Below are positions 27,278 to 35,162 of a stretch of 64,000 nt of DNA, piece after piece. Location: the NCBI GenBank assembly GCA_027485915.1, contig JAIXQA010000023.1, positions 1 through 64,000 of the forward strand. The letters run 5' to 3'. Both the position numbers and the translations under genes were made by a program. Below the pieces are notes generated by a model. The model was not told where the DNA came from. It saw only the letters and a list, made by a program, of their open reading frames with translations, and did not search any database. Position 1 is the first letter of the stretch. Every line of letters begins with the position of its first letter. This DNA comes from Alphaproteobacteria bacterium (GTDB lineage: Bacteria; Pseudomonadota; Alphaproteobacteria; Caulobacterales; Aquidulcibacteraceae).

Positions 27278-28336
27278 CTATTGGGGCCGATTTATCAGGA
27301 TGGTTGCGCGTGCCAAGGCTACAAAGTGCGACACGCCTTTAGGGGCAGCCAGATAGACGTCTTCCCAGTCGGGATGGAATTTATTCTTAAACCGCCGAAC
27401 ACCCTGAAAATTATATAGCTTCTCGCCATGCTCGTACATAAGCTTGGCCAGATTGGTCACAAAGGGTGAGCGGCTGCACGGTTCCACACCTGCCAAAGGC
27501 GATGTGTTTAAGTCAAAAGCCTGGTAGCCTTTGGCTTTGGCCCACAAGAACAGCTCAGCGAACAAATAATCCATTACGCCATTGGGTGCATCTTCGCCAT
27601 AGCGCATCAGATCAACGCCAATTCGGGACTTGTCTGCGGTGGGCCAGAGAGAAGCAAAGGCAGCGATGTGACCGTCGGCGGCACGCACCGTCGCCAGTGG
27701 CAAACGATCGATATAATGCACATCAAAACGACCAAGCCCAAAGCCTTTTTCGCCCCCTGCTTGGTGCACCAGCCATTGATCCGAGATGGTCTGCAAGCGG
27801 GCCAGATTGGCACGCACGGCACCTGGCTCCTCAATGTGAACACTAAACTGGTTCTTGATGTGCCGGTTGCGATGGGTACGAATGACTTGCCTCTGCTTCC
27901 CCTCTAGCGAAAACGTAGTGAGGTCCAAAACCGCGCGTTCACCGGTCTTTACCTTCTGCAGGTCGAGCGCCTCGACAATGGGGTCAAAGGCTGGGCCAAT
28001 GCCGTAGAATGCAGGTTTTGCACCGCGCTTGCGGGCTAGGGTGATGAAACGCTGTGCGAGGTCGACGGCTTCTTCGGCCTCCCCGACTGGTGCCCCAAAT
28101 GCGAGCCAAGTCCGGCCCTTTGGCGCAAAGCTCAAAAAGCTGCGACCGGAAGGGGAAAACAACAAGCGTTTGTCGCCCAACAGAGCAGCATTGGATTGCG
28201 GGTCGCAATACGTCGCACGCGACAAAATGAGATCAGCGCGTGCCAAATCGCCTTCGTGCACCTCCAACTTTGGTTTGTTCAAACCAAAGCGGCGGGGAAG
28301 CAATCGCGGAGTGGCAAGTTCAGCTGTCATACTCAT
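27278..28336 (-). CDS. MprF-type aminoacyl-phosphatidylglycerol synthase C-terminal domain protein
   Basis: A 352-residue protein of the DUF2156/LPG-synthase C family, the GNAT-fold part of MprF that transfers an amino acid from tRNA to phosphatidylglycerol. Signature segments are LLFSPSGRSFLSF, GVMDYLFAELFLWAKAKGY, FDLNTSPLAGV and the terminal YNFQGVRRFKNKFHPDWEDVYLA. The flippase membrane part of full MprF is missing, as in other stand-alone members that often work with a separate membrane protein. Whether it modifies lipids or another acceptor is unknown. It is divergent from msrA. Confidence 0.82.
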   Translation of the reverse strand: MSMTAELATPRLLPRRFGLNKPKLEVHEGDLARADLILSRATYCDPQSNAALLGDKRLLFSPSGRSFLSFAPKGRTWLAFGAPVGEAEEAVDLAQRFITLARKRGAKPAFYGIGPAFDPIVEALDLQKVKTGERAVLDLTTFSLEGKQRQVIRTHRNRHIKNQFSVHIEEPGAVRANLARLQTISDQWLVHQAGGEKGFGLGRFDVHYIDRLPLATVRAADGHIAAFASLWPTADKSRIGVDLMRYGEDAPNGVMDYLFAELFLWAKAKGYQAFDLNTSPLAGVEPCSRSPFVTNLAKLMYEHGEKLYNFQGVRRFKNKFHPDWEDVYLAAPKGVSHFVALARATILINRPQ

Positions 28337-28450
28337 CCTAGTAGGTGTGGCAGAATGTGATTAATCAAAGACTGACACGAAACCCGAAAGACGCATCTGG
28401 CGTAAACAATCTTGAGACCTATATCTAGGAAAGCTCTGGAGCAACTTATT

Positions 28451-29107
28451 ATGCTATTTTCCAAACAGAAGAAATTACAAATCCCAGCGGCTCACGAAGC
28501 TTTGAAGGGCAGGCTTACACCGTTAGATGTGCCCGCCCGCCACTTTGTCAATGGTCGGCCCTTGAAGGGCCCCTGGCCGGAGCATCTAAAAACTGTTACT
28601 TTTGGGCTTGGTTGTTTCTGGGGGGCAGAGCGCAAGTTCTGGCAAACGCCCGGCGTTTACAGCACTTCAGTCGGTTATAGCGCTGGTTTCACGCCAAACC
28701 CAACTTATGAAGAGGTTTGCACGGGCATGACAGGCCATAATGAAGTGGTTCTAGTGGTTTATGACCCGAGTGAGATCACCCTCGAAGGCTTGTTGAAAGT
28801 ATTTTTCGAAAGTCACGACCCCACTCAGGGCATGCGTCAAGGTGGCGATATTGGGACGCAATATCGTTCTGGAATCTATGTGCATGATGTGCAGGACTTG
28901 ACCGTTGCCGAAGCTGCTCGCGCCCAGTATGCAGCCGCATTGGCAAAATCGGGTTATGGGCCGATTACGACCGAAGTGATGCGGGCACCGGAATTCTATT
29001 ATGCTGAGGACTATCACCAACAATATCTGGCTAAGAACCCTGGAGGTTATTGCGGGATTGGTGGAACCGGTGTGGCTTGCTCCATCGGCACCGGTATTGA
29101 AGCTTAA
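28451..29107 (+). CDS. msrA: Peptide-methionine (S)-S-oxide reductase
   Basis: Reduces the S-form of methionine sulfoxide in proteins or free methionine. The active-site [10 protein letters not shown] has the catalytic Cys at residue 55, and the end of the protein carries further cysteines ([14 protein letters not shown]) able to resolve the sulfenic acid. ATG 28451 is chosen because GGAG lies 9 bases upstream; the frame is open to a TTG at 28412. Length 218 is normal. A FAD oxidase gene follows 15 bases later. Confidence 0.94.
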   Translation: MLFSKQKKLQIPAAHEALKGRLTPLDVPARHFVNGRPLKGPWPEHLKTVTFGLGCFWGAERKFWQTPGVYSTSVGYSAGFTPNPTYEEVCTGMTGHNEVVLVVYDPSEITLEGLLKVFFESHDPTQGMRQGGDIGTQYRSGIYVHDVQDLTVAEAARAQYAAALAKSGYGPITTEVMRAPEFYYAEDYHQQYLAKNPGGYCGIGGTGVACSIGTGIEA

Positions 29108-29122
29108 AGGGAAGAAGGCATC

Positions 29123-30223
29123 GTGACCGACACAGATGTGATTGTTGTCGGTGCCGGTGCGGTCGGCCTTGCGGTTGGTCGCGCGCTTGCTAGCCGAGGT
29201 AAAAGTGTAATCGTCCTCGAAAAGAATAGTCGGTTTGGCGAGGAGACCTCATCCCGAAATTCCGAAGTTATTCATGCGGGCATGTATTATCCAACAGGCT
29301 CTTTGAAGGCCCGCCTTTGTGTGGCGGGTAAGCACGCCATGTATGCTTTCTGCGGCGAGCGTGGGATTTCAGCCCGTGCGCTAGGCAAGTTGATTGTCGC
29401 CCCCGCAGCCACAGATGTTGCAGCCTTGCAGGTGATCCATGATCGCGGTCTAGCGAATGATATTCCGGACCTTGAGATCATTGGGCCTGATCGGATCAGG
29501 CAGATGGAGCCCGAGATTGTTGCCGAAGCGGCTATCTGGTCGCCATCTAGCGGCATCGTTGATAGCCATTCTTACATGTTAGCTCTCTTAGGCGTGATTG
29601 AAGATCATGGTGGTGCGCTTGCGCGCAACGCACCATTCCTAGGTGCCACACCGATCCTCGGAGGTTTTGAGGTCCGCGTCGGTGGCGAAGAACCGATGAC
29701 CCTGACAACGCGCCAACTTATCTTGTCGGCGGGGCTTTGGTCCACTCAGGCTGGTCATGCGGTTGATGGACTCGACCAGGCCTTTGTTCCAGAAACAAAA
29801 TTCGCGAAAGGCAATTATTTCACCTATGGTGCAAAGGCCCCCTTCACGCATTTGATCTACCCAATGCCCTCAGCTGGAGGTCTTGGAATTCATGTAACGC
29901 CAGATATGAGCGGTCATGCCCGCTTTGGTCCGGACGTCCAGCCGGTAGACACGTTGGATTATCGTGTGGATGAGAGCAGAAAGGCGATCTTTGCTGAGTC
30001 GATCCGCGCCTACTGGCCAAATTTGGATGAAAGCCTCATGCAGGCCGATTATACCGGTATCCGGCCGAAAGTTGGCAATGCGCTCACACAATTTGAGGAT
30101 TTCCGCATCCTCGACCAGTCAAGCCACGGCTTGGAAGGCTTGGTCTGCTTATTCGGGATCGATTCCCCGGGGCTTACCTCTTCTTTCGCTATTGGCGAAG
30201 AAGTTGCCCATCGATTAGCTTAA
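29123..30223 (+). CDS. FAD-dependent L-2-hydroxyglutarate oxidase/dehydrogenase-like protein
   Basis: A 366-residue DAO-fold flavoprotein that starts at GTG behind GGGAAGAAGG. The N-terminal dinucleotide-binding motif is VIVVGAGAVGLAVGRAL, followed by EETSSRNSEVIHAGMYYP, the pattern of L-2-hydroxyglutarate dehydrogenases (LhgO/L2HGDH). The C-terminal DYTGIRPKV and GIDSPGLTSSFAIGEEVA segments complete the FAD site. It probably oxidises L-2-hydroxyglutarate or a related hydroxy acid to the keto acid as metabolite repair. It lies 15 bases after msrA and may share its transcript. Confidence 0.87.
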   Translation: MTDTDVIVVGAGAVGLAVGRALASRGKSVIVLEKNSRFGEETSSRNSEVIHAGMYYPTGSLKARLCVAGKHAMYAFCGERGISARALGKLIVAPAATDVAALQVIHDRGLANDIPDLEIIGPDRIRQMEPEIVAEAAIWSPSSGIVDSHSYMLALLGVIEDHGGALARNAPFLGATPILGGFEVRVGGEEPMTLTTRQLILSAGLWSTQAGHAVDGLDQAFVPETKFAKGNYFTYGAKAPFTHLIYPMPSAGGLGIHVTPDMSGHARFGPDVQPVDTLDYRVDESRKAIFAESIRAYWPNLDESLMQADYTGIRPKVGNALTQFEDFRILDQSSHGLEGLVCLFGIDSPGLTSSFAIGEEVAHRLA

Positions 30224-30281
30224 CTCACTTGGCTCTGCGATGCGGGAGAGCTAGCCTTGCGCTCCCGCCCGCTGGTAGCAA

Positions 30282-31367
30282 TTACAAGCCAAGCGCTTCT
30301 TTCACGGCTTGGTGCATGATTTGTCCGCCACGAACATTAAGGCCTAAGGCGAAACCTGGATCTTCTGCCAAAGCTTGGTCGACGCCTTTGTTGGCCAAAG
30401 CCAACATATAAGGTGCAGTCACGCCATTGAGAGCATAGGTTGAAGTCAGTGGCGCGGCCCCTGGCATATTGGCTACGCAATAATGGACCACACCGTCGAT
30501 GACATAAGTCGGCTCAGCGTGGGTTGTAGCATGCGAGGTTTCGAAGCAACCGCCTTGGTCAATCGAAATATCGACCAACACCGAGCCGTCTTTCATGCGA
30601 GACAGCATGTCTTTGGTAACAAGCTTCGGTGCGGAGGCACCGGGGATCAAAACCGCCCCAATAACGAGATCTGCCTCGATACAGGCCTCTTCAACTGCGT
30701 CAGGGGTGGACATCAATGTTGTCACCATGCCACCAAACTGGCGATCAATGGCAACCAACGCTGCCTTTGAGCGGTCGAAGACTGTTACATCCGCACGCAT
30801 GCCATGCGCAATCTCGCATGCATTGAGGCCGGCCACGCCGCCGCCCAAAATGACGACCTTGGCCGGAGCGACACCCGGAACCCCGCCCATCAATTTGCCA
30901 AGACCACCTTGTGGCTTCAAAAGACAATGTGCGCCAACCTGGGTTGCCATCCGGCCTGCCACTTCCGACATCGGGGCCAAAAGGGGAAGGCCACCATCAC
31001 GCCCAACAACGGTTTCATAGGCAATCGCAGTACATCCTGACGCCATGAGCGCTTTGGCTTGTTCTGGATCTGGGGCCAAGTGAAGGTAGGTGAACAAGAT
31101 ATGGTGTGGCTTCAAGCGCGCGCACTCTATCGGTTGCGGCTCTTTGACTTTCACAATCATGGTGGCTGCTGCAAACACGGCATCCGCATCCGGGAGAATT
31201 TTAGCGCCCACTTTTTCATAAGCTTCGTTAGAAACACCAATGCCAGCGCCTGCATTCGACTCGACGAACACCTCATGCCCAGCAGCTACGAGCTGTGCCA
31301 CGGTACCGGGCGTTGCGCCAACGCGGTTTTCTTGAGGCTTAATTTCCTTAGGCACGCCAATTTTCAT
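30282..31367 (-). CDS. ald: Alanine dehydrogenase
   Basis: NAD-dependent interconversion of L-alanine and pyruvate plus ammonia. The start MKIGVPKEIKPQENRVG at 31367 is the family's canonical N-terminus and has AGGAGACAGAC before it; the frame extends upstream without motif support. The NAD-binding loop is VVILGGGVAGLNACEIA and the substrate region includes KVKEPQ and THAEPT. Length 361 is normal. It is divergent from an Lrp/AsnC-type regulator across 110 bases containing nested inverted repeats, so alanine- or pyruvate-responsive control is likely. Confidence 0.95.
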   Translation of the reverse strand: MKIGVPKEIKPQENRVGATPGTVAQLVAAGHEVFVESNAGAGIGVSNEAYEKVGAKILPDADAVFAAATMIVKVKEPQPIECARLKPHHILFTYLHLAPDPEQAKALMASGCTAIAYETVVGRDGGLPLLAPMSEVAGRMATQVGAHCLLKPQGGLGKLMGGVPGVAPAKVVILGGGVAGLNACEIAHGMRADVTVFDRSKAALVAIDRQFGGMVTTLMSTPDAVEEACIEADLVIGAVLIPGASAPKLVTKDMLSRMKDGSVLVDISIDQGGCFETSHATTHAEPTYVIDGVVHYCVANMPGAAPLTSTYALNGVTAPYMLALANKGVDQALAEDPGFALGLNVRGGQIMHQAVKEALGL

Positions 31368-31403
31368 GTCTGTCTCCTGTGATAGGCAAAGATAACACGC
31401 TTT

Positions 31404-31462
31404 GAATGGCGTTTCCGCGCAAACTTGCCCAGCCATTCTAAATTTGCTAGTGGAAAACGCCA
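31404..31462. promoter_or_regulatory. Nested inverted repeats between ald and its Lrp-type regulator
   Basis: Two inverted repeats interlock: GAATGGC (31404-31410) with GCCATTC (31432-31438), and TGGCGTTTCC (31407-31416) with GGAAAACGCCA (31452-31462). Centres lie between the divergent start codons, the usual place for an Lrp/AsnC operator. Confidence 0.55.
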
Positions 31463-31477
31463 ACAAAAAGGCTATTC

Positions 31478-31951
31478 ATGATGGAAATCGCTACGCTCGA
31501 TGATAAGGACCGCGCTTTGCTCCGCTTATTGCAGCGAGATGGGCGCGCCAGCATCGCAGCTTTGGCCGATAAAATTGCCTTGTCGGAAAGTGCCTGTCGT
31601 CGTCGTCTCGACGTATTAGAGAAATCAGGCGTGTTGGAGGGGTATCGGGCGCAGCTGAACGCAGCACGGCTGGGCTTTAGCCTGACGGTATTTGTTTCTA
31701 TCGCTTTGGGGGCCCAAACTGACCGTGATCTTGCTGCTTTTGAAAGCGCGGTACGCGCCGCACCCGAAGTTCTGGAGTGTTGGTTGATGACGGGAGATTC
31801 TGACTATCTGCTCCGCGTCGCAGCCAGGGATGTGGCAGACCTTGAACGTATTCATCGCGAAGTGCTGACTAGGCTACCCAGTGTGGTTAGGGTCAATACA
31901 GCCATCGCTATGCGCGCGGTGTCGCCATTAAGAGGGTTGCCAATCCGATGA
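31478..31951 (+). CDS. Lrp/AsnC family transcription regulator
   Basis: A 157-residue regulator: N-terminal helix-turn-helix (ALADKIALSESACRRRLDVLEKSGV, about residues 25-50) and C-terminal RAM ligand-binding domain ending in LPSVVRVNTAIAMRAV. Divergent pairing with ald suggests it is the local alanine-dehydrogenase activator (the AldR/AldB type arrangement). Start at ATGATG 31478; the second ATG is equally good. Its stop overlaps the next gene's start by 4 bases (ATGA). Confidence 0.9.
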   Translation: MMEIATLDDKDRALLRLLQRDGRASIAALADKIALSESACRRRLDVLEKSGVLEGYRAQLNAARLGFSLTVFVSIALGAQTDRDLAAFESAVRAAPEVLECWLMTGDSDYLLRVAARDVADLERIHREVLTRLPSVVRVNTAIAMRAVSPLRGLPIR

Positions 31952-32829
31952 AGCTGTTCAAACAACATTTAGGCCTTACTGCATTTTTGGCTTTATCGGC
32001 CTGCGCAAGTGGTGTGCCGCTTTCCTCCGGTAAACCTTTTGACTTAACTCCGCCAAAGAACGTAGTGGCCGATGGCATTTTTTACAGTCAACGTGCATGG
32101 CCGGGCGTGGTGCCAATGCAGGTTGCAATCATTGAAATTGATCTGAAAGCGCAAGGACTATCCCTAGCCGTTTCGGGCGGCAGCCCGTCGGAAAGTTCGG
32201 AATTTCTTTCCAAAACGACCTCGACTTATCTGCGGGAGTCTGGGGCAGTCGCTGCAATCAATGGCGGCTATTTTGGTCCGGTGGTCGCGACAGAAGGTCA
32301 GGGTCAGGATGCGCAAGGATTTGCAAAGTCTAACGGCCGTTTGATTTCGCCTGCGGCTACACCCGAAACCGCAGGTGTTGCAAAGGCCGTGGTCTGTTTT
32401 GACCGCAAACAAGTACAGATCTTGGCAGCCTTGGCTTGCCCTGGGCGCTTCGAAAATGGGTTGGCGGCGGGCCCGCTCTTGGTTCAAGAAGACGTGCTCA
32501 AAGTTGATCCAAAGAATTTAACGCGGCATCCCCGCTCCGCCCTTGGTATAAATGCCGAAGCGGACCGTCTCTGGCTTGTGACGATCGATGGCCGCCAAAA
32601 GGGATATAGTGACGGGGCAAGTTTCGCCGAAACCGCCTTGGTTTTGCAAGCTTTGGGGGCTGCTGATGCCATCAATCTTGATGGTGGCGGGTCAACTACA
32701 CTGGTTTACCGCGACCCAGTCCGTGGACCACAACTCCTAAACCGACCAATCCAAGGCGGCATTCCGGGTACGGAGAGACCGGTTGCCACTCACATCGGTG
32801 TATTCCTTAAAGCGAAGCCAAAGAGCTGA
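31948..32829 (+). CDS. Phosphodiester glycosidase-domain lipoprotein
   Basis: A 293-residue protein with a lipoprotein signal (LSACAS, Cys near residue 19). The body matches the NAGPA/DUF2233 phosphodiester glycosidase domain, seen in AAINGGYF, the RSALGINAEADRLWLVTIDG segment and the terminal INLDGGGSTTLV. Family members cleave or rearrange sugar phosphodiesters at the envelope; the substrate is unknown. The start overlaps the Lrp-type gene as ATGA, so the two may be cotranscribed. Confidence 0.83.
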   Translation: MKLFKQHLGLTAFLALSACASGVPLSSGKPFDLTPPKNVVADGIFYSQRAWPGVVPMQVAIIEIDLKAQGLSLAVSGGSPSESSEFLSKTTSTYLRESGAVAAINGGYFGPVVATEGQGQDAQGFAKSNGRLISPAATPETAGVAKAVVCFDRKQVQILAALACPGRFENGLAAGPLLVQEDVLKVDPKNLTRHPRSALGINAEADRLWLVTIDGRQKGYSDGASFAETALVLQALGAADAINLDGGGSTTLVYRDPVRGPQLLNRPIQGGIPGTERPVATHIGVFLKAKPKS

Positions 32830-32837
32830 TTGTTGCG

Positions 32838-33941
32838 TTAGTTTCCGGCCTTAAGGCCCCGCTGGGTTACTAGATAGGTCGCAAATGTCCCTAGCCAATG
32901 CCCGCCTTCGTAGTGCTCACCTGTCACAGCGGGTAAGGCAATATCTGAGTGGGTCTTGGCTGCAGCCATAAGGGCCATTTTGCGCTTATCCTGCACGGGT
33001 AGGCCGGCCGCCATGCCTTCCAGCATCCACGCACGAGATAGGTTGAGACCATCAGTATGGGCAAGTTTCCCATCGGTCCGATCCGTCACAATGCCCACAG
33101 GCAGCCAATCTGCTGTAGCCGTTTTTGGAATGTCTGGTAGGGCTATGCTTAACCATTTAGCATAGGCTTGTGGTTCCAGAACGCGGCGCATGAGGTCTGC
33201 TTCCCCCAAACAGGCGGACACGAAATCTTCGCCGCCTGGCTCAAATCGCAACGGGCAGTCGCGGTCTTTGCCAAAATAGGTCATCGCGCGCTCATCGATG
33301 AGGGCTATGAAAGCGGTGTCGCCAACCTCAACCGCCCAGTCGCGGGCAAGACCCAATGCAAAGGCAGTTTGCGAATGTTCTCCAACACGCATTGGGGTGC
33401 GAAGTTTCGGTAGCCAGCTCTTAAGCTGACTGGCGGCTCGCTGCTCCAGCGGCGCAAAATCGGCCGCCCAAGTCGCAACGCTGGGGTCTTGCTTTGCCCA
33501 CTGACGCAACTCTGCTCCCAATTGCAGCATCCATGCCAAGCCATAGGGGCGCTCAAACCCGGCTCGACCTGGCGCATTCATATAGGCAAGCTCTGCTTCC
33601 AAATTGGCTCTGGTCAGGCTTTTGGCCAAGGCTTGTCGAGCCGCAGGCGTGTAAGATGCTTCCGGATAAAGCCGTGCGAGCCGAGCTAAGAGCCAATGTC
33701 CGTGCACCGAAGAATGATGGTCGAAACAGCCGTAAAAGGCAGGCGTCAATTGGCTTGGCGTCCGCGCATCCTCCGCGGAATTCAGCACATGGGCGATTTT
33801 ATTGGGATATTCCGTGTGAATGCAGGAAAGCGCGAGCTTCGCGAACCGGCTTGTCGCCTCTTCAAAGCCGGACGCTTTAGCGGTCGATGAGTCCATTGTG
33901 GCAATCAACAGGGCGAGGATCAAAAAAGGAGAACGGCGCAT
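32838..33941 (-). CDS. Exported DUF2891-family protein
   Basis: A 367-residue protein with a signal peptide (residues 1-23). FYGCFDHHSSVHGHWLLARL and RPYGLAWMLQLGAEL are recognisable DUF2891 segments; the family is all-helical, resembling an alpha/alpha toroid, and has no assigned reaction. A conserved FEPGGEDFVSACLGEADLM segment lies in the second half. It is convergent with the NAGPA gene (8-base gap) and 38 bases downstream of the PstS-like gene on the same strand. Confidence 0.8.
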   Translation of the reverse strand: MRRSPFLILALLIATMDSSTAKASGFEEATSRFAKLALSCIHTEYPNKIAHVLNSAEDARTPSQLTPAFYGCFDHHSSVHGHWLLARLARLYPEASYTPAARQALAKSLTRANLEAELAYMNAPGRAGFERPYGLAWMLQLGAELRQWAKQDPSVATWAADFAPLEQRAASQLKSWLPKLRTPMRVGEHSQTAFALGLARDWAVEVGDTAFIALIDERAMTYFGKDRDCPLRFEPGGEDFVSACLGEADLMRRVLEPQAYAKWLSIALPDIPKTATADWLPVGIVTDRTDGKLAHTDGLNLSRAWMLEGMAAGLPVQDKRKMALMAAAKTHSDIALPAVTGEHYEGGHWLGTFATYLVTQRGLKAGN

Positions 33942-33979
33942 GCGCTTGTGTGCAACAGCGTGCCTTCAGAGGCAAGCAC

Positions 33980-35035
33980 CTATTTCTCTGGTGCACGCAT
34001 CGCGGGGAGGGTCTTAGCAACTTGGAAATTGGCCGCGCGCTCATCAGGATGAAGCGGCACCATGCCTCGACCCCGCAGATAACCCCGCAAACCCGCAGCA
34101 TGGTCAGACAGAAGCTCCATCGCAAACTCCTGAAGTCCTGGCACGACGCCGACATTGGCTTTCTTCACATAGAAATAAAGGGATCGCGACGCAGCATATT
34201 CTCCAGAGATAATCGCCTCCGCTGACGGTTCCACGCCATTCAAAGGCGCTGCCTGTAGGCGGTCCATGTTTTCTTCAAAGGAAGAGAAGCCGAAAACGCC
34301 AAATTGTTCCGGTGATCGTGACAACGCTTGAACAATCAAACTGTCGTTTTCGCCAGAATCTTTCCAAGCGCCATCTTCGCGGAGGGTTAGCGCCTTTTTC
34401 TGGAATTCTTTGTCATCTTTTTCCTTCAATGTCTTCATTTCAGGCACTTGTTCCGCACCCTTGGCCATGACAAGTTCAGCAAAGGCGTCGCGGGTACCCG
34501 AGGTTGGCGGCGGGCCCATCACGTCAATCTTAATGGCCGGCAAATTTGGGTTGATTTCATTCCACTTTGTATAAGGATTTGGAATAAATGCCTTTTTAAC
34601 AGGATCAAAAATCTCCTTCGCCAAAGCTTTGTAGACTTCCTGCTTCGTCAAAGTCACGGGTGTCGCAGACTTTGAGTTGGCAATAACGATCCCATCATAG
34701 CCAATCTTGATTTCAACTACCTCTATAACGCCATTCTTTTGACAGGTCTCGAACTCACCCTTTTTGATGCGTCGAGAGGCGTTTGAGATATCGGGAAAAC
34801 TCGGGCCTAAGCCGCGACAAAAGATGGCAAAGCCACCGCCAGTGCCGGTTGATTCCACACGTGGGGTCTTGAAGCGGCCGCGGGCTGAGAATTGCTCCGC
34901 GGCAGCCGCGGAGAATGGAAATAAGGTTGAGGACCCCACAACAGCAACACGGTCGCGGCCGCCGCCTTGGTTGCAGCCTGACAGTATCAGGGTGCCAATT
35001 GCCAGAACAGTCAGGCTGAGGTGCTTGAAGCTCAT
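33980..35035 (-). CDS. PstS-like phosphate-binding lipoprotein
   Basis: A 351-residue periplasmic binding protein of the PstS type. The signal peptide ends in the lipobox LSGC (Cys near 21). VGSSTLFPFS, ESTGTGGGFAIFC and the SRRIKKGEFETC / IGYDGIVIANS segments match the phosphate-binding regions of PstS. No pstCAB or phoU genes are adjacent, so it could serve transport encoded elsewhere or act as a sensor or adhesin, as stand-alone PstS homologues sometimes do. Confidence 0.85.
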   Translation of the reverse strand: MSFKHLSLTVLAIGTLILSGCNQGGGRDRVAVVGSSTLFPFSAAAAEQFSARGRFKTPRVESTGTGGGFAIFCRGLGPSFPDISNASRRIKKGEFETCQKNGVIEVVEIKIGYDGIVIANSKSATPVTLTKQEVYKALAKEIFDPVKKAFIPNPYTKWNEINPNLPAIKIDVMGPPPTSGTRDAFAELVMAKGAEQVPEMKTLKEKDDKEFQKKALTLREDGAWKDSGENDSLIVQALSRSPEQFGVFGFSSFEENMDRLQAAPLNGVEPSAEAIISGEYAASRSLYFYVKKANVGVVPGLQEFAMELLSDHAAGLRGYLRGRGMVPLHPDERAANFQVAKTLPAMRAPEK

Positions 35036-35162
35036 TTCAACATTCCAAACTAGGCGAGGGCGCTAGAGGCGCGCTTTGAGGTTTTACCGTGCGTTAGTCC
35101 GCCGATATGACATCCACGCTTCAGTATTATGACAAAATGACGACAAAGGCGTACGGCTGCGA

